A program made the position numbers and the translations under genes. From the NCBI GenBank assembly GCA_944990035.1, contig CALYLX010000080.1, forward strand, positions 310,001 through 374,000: a DNA stretch of 64,000 nucleotides, written 5' to 3'. This document shows, one piece after another, positions 41,739-51,963 of the stretch (its first letter is position 1; every line of letters begins with the position of its first letter). The notes below the pieces were generated by a model. That model did no database searches, had not been told where the DNA came from, and worked only from the letters and a program-made list of their open reading frames with translations. This stretch comes from Clitopilus passeckerianus. Taxonomy: Eukaryota > Basidiomycota > Agaricomycetes > Agaricales > Entolomataceae.

Positions 41739-43792
41739 TTACAATAATTGTAATAGTTCAAGTGCTTTAGCAGCCGATGTAATAGTTCCATCCATCAGCT
41801 TCGCTCCCAGAGAAAGGAGTTTCTGAGGGATATCCGATATCTGCGCCGTAGTAATGAGCTCCCCCATACCCCAAAGATCCACTTCTGCACCATGTCCATT
41901 TTTGAATACGGCTGGTGAATGTGTTTTGCTGCTCGAGTTTGGAGCTGCTTTGGTCGGTGCAATGGCTGCATCTTCCCAGTCAATAAGGAACTATTGCTTT
42001 GGGTCTTAAATGGATTGCATGATGTTTGCCCAAAGGATGTCTCGATGAAAAATTTGTGGCTCGGAGGTGTGCATGACCTATCGGATGCGTTAGGAAAAGT
42101 CGATTACAGTGCGCGAACCATAACTTGAGGGCCTCGAGGACACATGTGACCGCATTTCTAGCATCATCCACAGATGTTGGGCCAATATTGATACCTCGAG
42201 GTTCAAGTTCAACGAGGCAGGCATATTCTGGATGAGAGGTTTCGAATCTCGTAAGTCGATCGACATGTGGCACCCCTTTTGCCTTGAGGTGGTCATAGAT
42301 TTCTTTGAGAAAGGCGACGCGATGTTGATCCTCCAGTGGGTACATCTTTCGTATCTTCGTCCTCATGAAATCGATGGTTTTCCCGTCATCTCTGAATCAC
42401 GGATTAAATTTGATACAACTTCATGGAATGTATCAAGAATCCTCACCGCAGGACTGTAAGCATGTCGGCATCCACCCCTTGAGGAACGATATATTCTAGC
42501 CTACGGAGAATCTTGATGAGTCTGATTATCCTCGCCGTATTTCTTATGCGTCCCGGTCTCGTTGATAGATTTTCGCTAACAAGATCGGTTATGACTACCT
42601 GATCTGTCCCTTCTGCATTTGCGGAAGGCGTGATAGCTGCAATGGTGACGTTGGCACCTACTGCATGGTAACCTGAGGGTGCATGCGTCAATTGCAGATT
42701 GTCATAGAGGACGAGTTCCTCACCGAGTACATGAGGCGCTGAGTCATAACGCCATTGTGCTTTTTCAGCGAGCTCTTGACGAGGATGTTTCCCAGTAAAG
42801 AGCGGCGCTTTCTCTTCACCTCAGAATACACAAGCCAAACGCAAGAGGATACCGACGTTGGGCTTTGAAGATTCTGTACGAGTCCCATGGTCGCTGTTGC
42901 GAATCCACGTCGGTTCCCCAAGACATCTGCGGAGAATCTTCGAAATGTTGTCGTCCCAGAATGAATGGAAGGCGTTGTTGCCATGCGATGAATCTGGTGG
43001 ATCGGAGACTATGGCTTCATGTATGATAAACCATATCGCCGAGGCCGTCTCATCTTCAGTCTTGGTGAACAGGATTTCGAGGTCTGCTGGATAACATTCC
43101 TGCCCAGGTAAGGCTGGGTTTCCCAGAAACAGCATCTTCCGGTCTGCTTCGGAGATTGGGATTTTTTCTCCAGGATCGAGAGGTGCATCCAGATAGGCTC
43201 GTAGTTCGTCAACCTTGAGGAAGGTAGGGTGTGGAACATTCGATTTGTCGATGAATTGCCTTGAAATATCGACTACGGCGTGTGAGCGGTTGGTTGGGTA
43301 CACCACAAGAGAGACCTACCGGGACCTCCACGTTTTCTTTTTCCTGAATGCTTCGCGGTTTCAAATGCTTCGCCATATCTACCATTAGTTTGTCTATATG
43401 ATTGAATCAATGAGGATAACTAGGGTTGGAATAGGAAGAGGAAACGTACCAGGCATTTGTACGACCAATGTCTCATCGTGAGAGAGCTGGAGGCTCTTGA
43501 ACAGCTTCGCTCTATTGAGTCGAACGGATTGCATTCTGTCATCAAAGTTGATCTCCTTAAGCAGGTTTTCCAAGTCTCCCAAGTCTTGATCGGCGGAGAC
43601 GTTTCTTCCAACGGGACGCCATACTACAAGCTGGTCGGCTTCGACATTCTTGAAGGTAAGTGGCTTCTGTTCGTTGACCTTCTCTTTCAAATCTACGATA
43701 TCGTTTGCTAGAATCACTTTCAAAGGCCATCCAAGATTCAGAGGCCTATTCTTGTGATCAATGGCAATACATCAGACATTCTCTGCGGCCAT
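41739..43792 (-). pseudogene. Decayed Crinkler-type protein with kinase domain
   Basis: The first frame from 43792 encodes a Crinkler-style ubiquitin-like header (CIAIDHKNRPL, DIVDLKEKVNEQKPLTF, QLVVWRPVG), followed by introns with GTACGT and GTAGGT donors. The middle carries FSFWDDNI-like and VFxGEEK-like segments of fungal kinase-like proteins. The end has a kinase catalytic loop (FHRDILWANIM), FLIDWEDAA at the metal-binding position and GAEVDLWGMGELI. In-frame stops occur at codon 7 (TGA where tryptophan is expected), in the GEEK region (TGA), and twice (TAA, TAG) just after the catalytic loop. The locus is clearly dead. Crinkler-kinase fusions are known intracellular effector-like proteins; the 634-bp MITE-like element lies 335 bp upstream. 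Confidence 0.72.
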
Positions 43793-44126
43793 GATGGTGC
43801 TGGTGGTGGCACGAACAAGCCCAAATGGCAGTGTATTCCAGGCTCTCTGCAGGTGCTAATAGCTTCGTTCCGACTGTTAAAGCGAGTACGGACATTGAAG
43901 CCTCACGATTGAGTAACGTGTGAGATTTCGGAGACTTCAATGGCGGAATGAAGATGTAAACTGAAGCCGACCAGCAAATACCACCAGCTTGAAAGTTCAA
44001 AAGGCTCCAGGACCTCGATAGGCAAAATCTAGAGCAAAACGCGGGCTGTCTATGTGTTGGCGTGAGAGTATGGCCTAATTAAGTAAATTCAGGATCAATA
44101 ATGATAGTTTTGGGATGAGATTATGG

Positions 44127-44760
44127 TACTCGTAGTAGTCAAAAGTGATGATAATTATGTAAGCAGCCTCTCGCGACAGGTCTGGCGCGTTGAAATAAAT
44201 CCCTCCGTAAAATAGCCCACACATATTTTGACAACTATTCCTGCTTCCAGTAGGTATATACATGCTGCTTGTGTATACAGACAGGAGCGCAAAGTATCTG
44301 AGTGAATGGTGGATGATACAGGAGCATATTCATACGTTCTCAGACCAAGTTCAGGCCAATTGATGCCATAAAATCTTCTCATAATTCGAGGAGGAGGACT
44401 AGCCTTGAAAACACAATGAGATGTTGATTTTGACTAATTCTAGGATAAAATAAAAGATAGGCCTCTCAGAAATATAGGTGAGTCTGCTCAGTTTTGAGAT
44501 ATGCGCTAGATTGTTTCCAGCCTCCATTTGATGGCCGAACTGAATGGCCAGATCTCAGGTAAAACCGTTACCACAGCGTGTGTAACACGTTCAATCACCT
44601 TCATATGGTACAGTTGTACGTTTATAGATTATATTTAGCTATCACCCGAAGGAATTAATATTCTGACGCATGTGTACTATTGTACGTAGGGATTTGTCTC
44701 AACCGGCTCGACGTGAGCCGCTGCTTACATAATTATCATCACTTTTGACAACTACGAGTA
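44127..44760. mobile_element. MITE-like element with 41-bp terminal inverted repeats
   Basis: 44127-44167 and 44720-44760 are inverted copies with a single mismatch over 41 bp (TACTCGTAGTAGTCAAAAG... facing ...CTTTTGACAACTACGAGTA). The outermost bases are TA on both sides, consistent with a TA target duplication as in Tc1/mariner-type elements. The interior (about 550 bp, AT-rich) encodes no transposase, so this is a non-autonomous element. Confidence 0.8.
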
Positions 44761-46358
44761 AATTCACACGAAGCCTCCGAATTTGACGTGAGTTCTGTTT
44801 CTTGCACTTTCTTCACGTTCAATCCGACAACAACAACGACAGCAACGACAACGCCAGCAACGACCATAACAGCGATGACAGAGCCCTGACGGGCCCTCTA
44901 GTGGCCTCAAACTTCGGGACTCATCAAAGTTCCAGGAATTAGAAATCAGAATCTTGGCTTGTGTAGAGACCTGGTTCCGAACTGCTTTCCTCAAAGAAGT
45001 TGCTGTGATGAAGTCGACTGTATTCATCAGAAGTGCTCTGACTGGCTCAGAGCAGCGTTCTAAGGTGCCATTGCGCTATTCTTTTGAAGTGGCCTGTACA
45101 GGTATGCGCCCCTTCTGTAATGACAGGGATGCTTTTGATTGATTTCCTTTGCAGTTGAGGTCCGTAGGCATGGTCATGCAACGAATGAAAGCATCAAGCA
45201 TGGATTTACGGTAGGTGTACCAATCGCATTCCGTTCATTGACTTGGCATGACTGATGTTGTTTCTGCAGGCGTCTAGCTGCACCTCGATGACCCAAAATT
45301 CTTCTGAAGCGTCAAAAACCCTTGCTGGCAGCTGTGCACCAACCTTCGCGAGTCTACCATCTACGCTTCGGGCTGACGTTGGGAATGAATCCGACTACCA
45401 GCAAACAATTGCAATCGGAATACGTCCGTAAAACCCCATCAACCCTACAGGACAGCAGCATCGACGGACCATCGCCATTATCGTCGGTTTCCATAATGCT
45501 TGCCTTCCAGCAGCTCCTGCGGTTTTTCGCTATGAACATGTTGCTCTTCCGCGCAATCGGTGACGTGTTGGGGCAATAGCTCTCCCTCCTGGTGTCATAT
45601 TCGGCGATTATGATGTTAGCCTCACCTTCCAGGTCCTGGTCGTGATTTACGGGCACCTCGAACATGTTTTCCTGATACTCTCCTTCATTATCCAATAAGC
45701 CCTATATCTGGTCAATCGGCTCCTTGCGACTCATCGTACCCTCCTCCGCCGATATTCCCCTCTCCTGAAAGCCATCCTGTCATTTCCCCAATCAATCAGG
45801 TCAAGCTCTTCCTGCGCATCACCTCCCCACCCCCGAGCCCGCTTCTAAATCTAGGAATAGGAGGAGGAACAGGTCGCGTGGACGGTTGAGTTCCACTGCC
45901 TATTTCATTGCGCAACCTCAGAACAAGCCGGTAATGAAGGAGGGAGCGGGTCAGGGACCGGAGGATGCTGCTGAGGTCGAAATACTCTGCGAACAGAAGG
46001 ATACACTCAAGAATGATCTGGTGGTGGAAAGGGAGGAGAGGTGGCTGATAGATTGGTGCTCCGATCTGAGAGGGAGGCAATGGCGAAGGAATCTTGGATC
46101 TTGTATTGCATCTGCACGTCAAACAACTGACATTGGCCGCTACTGGATTTCTTCAAATTGGATGCCCGTATAGTCAATCTTATTTAGCTGCGCCTACTAT
46201 AATTTAGCTAGAGCCGTAGCTCATACATGCATTCCATGTAAATCACTTGTTGAAGCCATTTCAATGTCATAACATCTACCTAGGCCTCCATTTTTCTGTA
46301 ATGGTGCCCTAATAAACAACTGGATTAGATACTATCCAGGAGAAGAAAATATGGACAC
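44761..46358. other. No firm gene; one tentative spliced frame
   Basis: Between about 44950 and 45431 a plus frame (ETWFRTAFLKEVAVMK) can be continued through two introns with consensus ends (GTATGC to TTTGCAG at 45102-45154, GTAGGT to TCTGCAG at 45212-45269) to a stop, but no start and no known domain were found. The CAA/GAC-rich stretch at 44825-44872 is low complexity. The remaining frames up to 46173 are unsupported. Confidence 0.3.
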
Positions 46359-48557
46359 TCACCGTAATGCATCCCAAAGTTGCTCCGAGTCCACTCCCAA
46401 AACATACTGAGAAACTCGGTCACCCCATATTGATTTAGCAGACTTCCACTCCTGTTTGTTGTATCCCGCCTCAATTTCCAGGGGAACAACAAAGACAAGC
46501 TTCCATAGAACCATGCTAGCGACCCGGGTATTTTTTATCAATAGGCGATCCAGGAACCGAGGGTTAATTGGGTGGCCTAACGAAGTACTGAATTGGAACA
46601 AGACAATGGAAATTGAATCCCCTGAGGAGTTTGTTTCAATGGCGAAGGAGTCAATTCCAGCATTTGTTGAGGAGAGTGGTTGGTAGTAACAATCAGATCG
46701 AAGCTGGTGGAAGCCCTGAACTCCAATGGGTTCAAAGTATTGAACTTGTTGGACATGCCGCAAGTCTACTGAGATCTGCTGCCTAGTATCCGAAAGCAAC
46801 CGAACATAAAGTGGGGATTTAAGAGAGTTGAATAAATGTCGATGACCTGCCCCTTCGAAGAGGATACCTGAGGCTGATCGAGTTCCATTGCTCCTGAAAA
46901 GCGTCTGAAATGTGTTCTTCATACTATTGGCAAGTTCACCCCGCTTTCTTTCCAAAAGTTGTCTGAGGATGTAGGGAGATGCGATCTGGCCTTGAAAATC
47001 ATGGCGTTGCAGAATGCCATCCTTATCAACTCCAGGGTCAATCTTGATGAGCGCATGACTTGTCTTGTCCTGGAACCCTAACTGGGATGGAAATAGAGAG
47101 TTCATATCAGTGCAGTTCCTGATAGCAGCGTTAATTTCGGCGTCGATTTCATCGAGCGACTTGTTGAGCAGATTTCTAGCTGTTCCTCCATACTTCTCGA
47201 ATGCGGTGGACAATATGGGCAATGTATGTTGAATGCGGCCGAGTTCTCTGATCAACTCATCAATAACGAACGAAGCAAATAATCTAGAGATGTTACCTAG
47301 CACTGAAAACCTCTGACCATGACCATGTCCTCATGACGTAGGTCCGAGCAATGTTATGCTTGACCCATCCCTTGTATCGGCTAGGTTGCGGTGATGACGA
47401 TACTAGTAGTCTCCAATTCTTGTATTGCCGTGTCTTTAGTTGATCCTCGTTGAGATCAAAAAGCACGAGAGGGTTCTGATACTGTTCGAGAAACGCCGGA
47501 TTTATCGAATGATTGAATGAGTCGCTCGGAATCCAATGACTGCCGGAATCTAAGAACAGATAACAATTACGTTTTGTTACTGCATAGATGGTTGGCTGGC
47601 CGGCAATGAGTCGCCTCAGAAGCGAGTAAGTAAGATAGACCGTCTTCCCTGTAAAAGTTTCAATTAGAGTACCGATTCGGCCCAAACGCAAGGTTCACAA
47701 ACCAATGCCCGGCTGTCCTACAAGGAGGACATCTTCCTTATTCTCCTGGGTGTGGGCTAGGTATTTGTTAAGCTCATTGTACTCCTCCCGGACCAGGAAC
47801 TTGGCGGCCACAATGCGCCATTTTGGATCAAGGAGGGTAGGGGTCAAGAGGGGAGTAAGATCGACAAATGTGGCCATGGTTGTCTCTAGGGTCTCATCTA
47901 GGGCTACAGGATCCGGAACATCGACTTTGACGTCGCTAGAGATAGACTTCCAGGCTTTCTCCCCTCCTCTCCAAAGGGCATTGTACAGGCGGAAAATGAT
48001 TTGGTGGGTGTGGTCTTTTTCGCCCGGAACAAGGGGTCGCCCAGCGGCGGCAGGCCCATAATCAGAACCAGAAATTCCGGAGCTACCGGAGTTGGAGGGA
48101 GATATCGTGGAGCCTGAGGTTCAAAGTTAGTTCCAGGCCGCACAATGAATTGACAGGCAAAGATAACCTCACCATCATGCAACCGAGCTATTATATGCAG
48201 GTTGCGCTTTGTAGGATCTAGTCCCCAATAAACCGACACTTCCTTGCACGGTTCAAGTAGCTCAACATCGTCAGTTGCTTCTTCGTCTGAGTTTGGGGGT
48301 GGGAGTCTGAGACCGCGAACGGCTTCTTTGAGGTTTGCTCTGGTGAATTTGGAGAATGTTAGATCCTTGAAGGGCTTGTAGAGGTCAAGTTGGCTCGGGA
48401 AGATCTGTGCCGCCGCGGTATGAGGGATAAGCTTGGCGATGGCTACTTGGAGGTCGGAAATAATCGTGTTAGGCGATGCATCAACATGAATGTACGTGTT
48501 GGTGAGTAGCTGGCCGTGTACATCTACAGGTTGACAGAACAACTTCCAAGAGGTCAT
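46359..48557 (-). CDS. Crinkler-type NTPase (678 aa)
   Basis: Four exons in phase: 48557-48173, 48113-47703, 47648-47297 and 47247-46359. The N-terminus is a Crinkler-style ubiquitin-like header (MTSWKLFCQPVD, ISDLQVAIAKLI, QLDLYKP). A linker region follows, then a P-loop ATPase typical of RHS/CRN proteins: VLLVGQPGIGKTVYLTYSLLRRLIAGQPTIYA, with the lysine just after the second intron. The presumed Walker B is PLVLFDLNEDQ, followed by LLVSSSPQP and YVMRTWSWSEVF. The C-terminal part (ISIVLFQFSTSLGHPI, VFVVPLEIE) is the helical and beta domain common in fungal members. The start at 48557 is the first ATG before the header. Probably an intracellular, possibly nuclear, effector-like or conflict protein; no disruption seen. 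Confidence 0.8.
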
Positions 48558-49965
48558 GGTGGGAGCTGAGATCTCGAGTGATGTGATATTGTCACACAAA
48601 CCCCTTTTCCAATCGTGTAAATTGCAATCCCTGCTAAGCTAGTAAATAGGATTGCGACAAAGGTATATGTGACAGCAATAACAGGGCCTGCTTAGGGCGA
48701 CCTCGAACTCATAGGAGAAGGAAGAAGTCTAAGCGTGCGTCGAGACGGAGGAGGTGGTTGAATACACCTGGTGGGGTGAAGTCGGACTCCTGGCAGACAG
48801 GAGCTGCTTATCGACGCTGTGGCCTTCTATCCCCTTTGATCTATCTCTGACTGGGGGTGGCCGGCCCATGTACATACGGAAATGAGCATATGAACCAACT
48901 TCTCAAATACTCGATAGGTCATTGAACAACAGTGCTTGCGGCTCCAACTCTCTACTGCCATAGGGAGTTCCCCTATCTCCGTTCAGATTGCCATTTTGAG
49001 TGCCACTCAACCGGTTCCATTCTTCTGAGGCAAAAGGTATTACTTAAAGCTGAAAAATGTGTATAAGTGGGATGTACAGCCTTCGGTGTGACTCTCCTCT
49101 GCAGCTTGATAATGCTTGGAGGAGTTCAGGAAGCCAAGGCAGCGCAGAGATTCCCTTACTGGCAAAGGCGCATGAAGGGCAAATACTGCCAAAGAATGGA
49201 TCGTTTGTTCGAGGTAAATAACAGAAACAAGTTGAAAAAACGTGGTTTTGGACGCATTTCAAACAAGAGAATACTGGGGCATTGGTAGCCTCCGAGTCCC
49301 TGTATAAAGTAGGCGCCTTCAGATCAACGTACTAGTAGTCAGTCAGTAGAGAGACTAGAACTTGATATCAGCTGTGGTCCACTGGCATGGACGACAAAAG
49401 GCGAATACGATACCCCTTCGAGGCATCACAACCACTCCCCACCTACAGGCTTTACACCTCTGTGTTATCTTACACTCTCAAAGCTTCAAAAATGACTCAG
49501 AGTGGACGATTTCTGGAGTAATGGTCAATGGGGTGGGCTCAGAAAGCGGTGAACGAACTGACAATACACAGTCACAGGGCCAATGTCATTGAGCCAACCA
49601 TGTATGCTTGTCGTCTCAATATCTTCTACTAATCTCAATAAACGTACCCGTGGCTCGGTTCGTAGATTATAACCCAGTTTGGGGTGAACTCTCAAGCCTC
49701 GAGCTGATCTCCATAACACTTGAAGACGTTTCTTCTGTCCAATCTATGGTATTTTTTTTCACTATTACCAGCTGATGCCTGTAGGAAGGTCGATCTGACC
49801 CTTTTGCTCATAGAGTCTAAGTGTCAATGGTCCAGGCTCAAGGCACCCACTTTCTACTTTCCAGACGTCCTCTCTCATTCACTCAGTGGAACCCATCAAC
49901 TCTCCGAATACAATCACAAATACGTGCTTGGACTTCGAAGGCAGGATCCAAGAAACATAACGGCG
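48558..49965. other. No gene recognised
   Basis: Intergenic; short frames only (49044-49288, 49362-49592, 49720-49998), none supported. Confidence 0.45.
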
Positions 49966-49980
49966 TCAAACAAATGCAAT
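49966..49980 (+). promoter_or_regulatory. Family promoter box, variant TCAAACAAATGCAAT
   Basis: 53 bp upstream of the ATG at 50034, the shortest spacing of the nine. Confidence 0.65.
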
Positions 49981-50033
49981 CGAATTCTCGCCCGATAAAT
50001 CTTTGGAGTCCGTACTGTGGCGATAGATTCGAC

Positions 50034-51035
50034 ATGTCTGCAAACCGATCTTGTCTCGCCGCCGTTGCCTGCAAAGTCCTGCCAATTGGCACTATCGTCC
50101 TCCTGGGCACACTTCCCTGGTTCATCCTTCGTCATGAATGCACGCTCTTTGACATCGCCAAAGGATATTGGCGTATCTTTGTCGAGGCTCACCTTTGCGT
50201 TCTGCTCCTCTCGTTCATCAAGAGCGGGGCTAATTCGAATTCTTTCGATGAACTGGGCGAGGTCAATCGGCTTCAGCAACGTCTTTCCTCCGAGGATCAA
50301 GCAAACAAGGCGTTAGCGAGAGAGCTAGCTACACAAAAGGCCGCTCAAGATATTGCCACGGCGGGTTACGAGAACGAACTGAATAACGAAAGGGAATTGA
50401 ACGCAACACTTCAGCAGGTGGTAAAGCTGCTCGGAGTCAAAGTTGAGGAAGAATTGGAAGCCGGAGAAAAGGCGGAAGAGGCGTATCGAAGCGTTGTAGA
50501 GAGGCTACAACACCTGGAGGAAGAGAAGAAGAAGCTTGTCGACAGGACCAAGGCCCGCGCAGATATGCAGAAGATACTCAAGGCGGCGCTCAAAACCCAT
50601 GCCCAAGTCAACGAGGAAGCAGATATAATGGTGCTTCATCTGGACAAAGCCGTGTCGGATGTGATGAAGGAACTCGTTCTTCCGACCAAAACCATTGCGT
50701 TGAATTGGAATGGAGAAGCATTGCTGCCTAAATTCGGAATACATGCTGGCCAGCCCTCCAGTATAGTTATTTCACCGCCTCGGGACGTAACGTCTTCCCC
50801 TGAACACGAATATCTCCCCGCTGCGATTCCGACGGCACAATCGACATCCACGGCTGCTGTGGACGACGGGACCCAAGTCGTCGCCTCTCCCCTTGCCGTT
50901 CAGGCTCAAGCTCCAGCCTCACGACGCACCAAAAAAAAAGTGGAGTGGAAGCCAGCGTACTGGAAGGAACGAGGACCTGGATGGGAGGCCAAGTTTGGAC
51001 CTGCTCCTCTTCTGTTCACCCAAGTCGGGGTTTGA
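50034..51035 (+). CDS. Family-D membrane/coiled-coil protein (333 aa)
   Basis: Single exon. The frame is open further upstream, but the ATG at 50034 follows the shared promoter box and gives MSANRSCLAAVACK. Two hydrophobic segments are evident (VLPIGTIVLLGTLPWFIL and AHLCVLLLSFIKS). A coiled coil then runs from about residue 75 to 205 (LQQRLSSEDQANKALARELA, VERLQHLEEEKKKLVDRTKA). A proline/serine linker leads to a basic, aromatic tail (RRTKKKVEWKPAYWKERGPGWEAKFGP) that recalls, but is not the same as, the RPWF tail of families A and C. The layout matches the other box-controlled genes although the sequence is distinct. Function unknown. Confidence 0.75.
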   Translation: MSANRSCLAAVACKVLPIGTIVLLGTLPWFILRHECTLFDIAKGYWRIFVEAHLCVLLLSFIKSGANSNSFDELGEVNRLQQRLSSEDQANKALARELATQKAAQDIATAGYENELNNERELNATLQQVVKLLGVKVEEELEAGEKAEEAYRSVVERLQHLEEEKKKLVDRTKARADMQKILKAALKTHAQVNEEADIMVLHLDKAVSDVMKELVLPTKTIALNWNGEALLPKFGIHAGQPSSIVISPPRDVTSSPEHEYLPAAIPTAQSTSTAAVDDGTQVVASPLAVQAQAPASRRTKKKVEWKPAYWKERGPGWEAKFGPAPLLFTQVGV

Positions 51036-51963
51036 TGTTCCGATTTGTTTCCCCGTATTCATATCGTAATTCCTCCCCTTCCTCGCATTGTTCTCGCATG
51101 AAGTACAATTATGGGGCTATCAGCTGTATTATATTCGAAAAAGTGAATAATATTTCTTAAATCAAGCAGTACTTTCTATACATTACCCCAGCTTTCGTTT
51201 CTTTGATGGCCCAGCTGGTTTAATTTCAATCCCTCTTACAATATTCCTCTAGGCTTCTTATAGCGTTGGAAACCTTTCATTTATTCAACGCAGATACGAA
51301 ATTCTGAACTCTTTTCAAGAGCGAAACGTAGGAGGCGTAAAAAGGTTTCCTCAAATGAAAACCGCGACGCGACGCGCCAGTCACGTGAATGAAACTCAGG
51401 CAAGTTTTCAATTTCTGCGAAACTTGACACTTGCAGGAGTCGGTGATTTTTCCAAATTACCTGCGTGGCGCCTCGTATTTTCAGCATTGCGATCGAATTC
51501 TTGGGGTATTCCCAATGGAAGTCAACGCTGGAGCCAAGCTAGAGCTCCAACCAGGGAGCTGGCTACTAAAGCTTCTGGGGACGTTGAGACTTCGTAATTT
51601 AGGCTAAATAATCATAATTGGCACGTAAATGGTATAAGTTGCTTCATCCTCAACTTGGACTAAATGGTTTAGCTCTCAAGCTCCTCTTCCAGATTGGACT
51701 CTCCGGAAATTCCTGTTGAGAAAGCACCTAAGCTTGAAGGCCAGCTCTGGGGCATAAAAAGCGGGCGCTTGATCATGTTGCAACCGCTGGCCACATGACG
51801 AGCAGTTGAAGCGGTCGAGTCACAGCACTCAGGACACAGCATCGTTTAGTAGATTCACAGTGATCCCTCTCCAACCACCACCCCCGCAGATCACCCATCT
51901 TCTTCGTATCCTAGTTCTCGCACAACTTCCACAGCGGGGACGTTTGAATCTTCGAAGTCATCC
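51036..51963. other. Intergenic
   Basis: No supported frame. Contains GCGACGCGACGCGCCAGTCACGTGA at 51363-51387 in interrupted form (GACGCG repeat next to an E-box) and the presumed NLR promoter. Confidence 0.45.

Noticed and set aside
44764..45027. Cysteine-rich minus frame (CHRCYGRCWRCRCCRCC)
   Set aside because: It is the antisense of a CAA/GAC-type low-complexity repeat, so the cysteines are an artefact of repeat translation.
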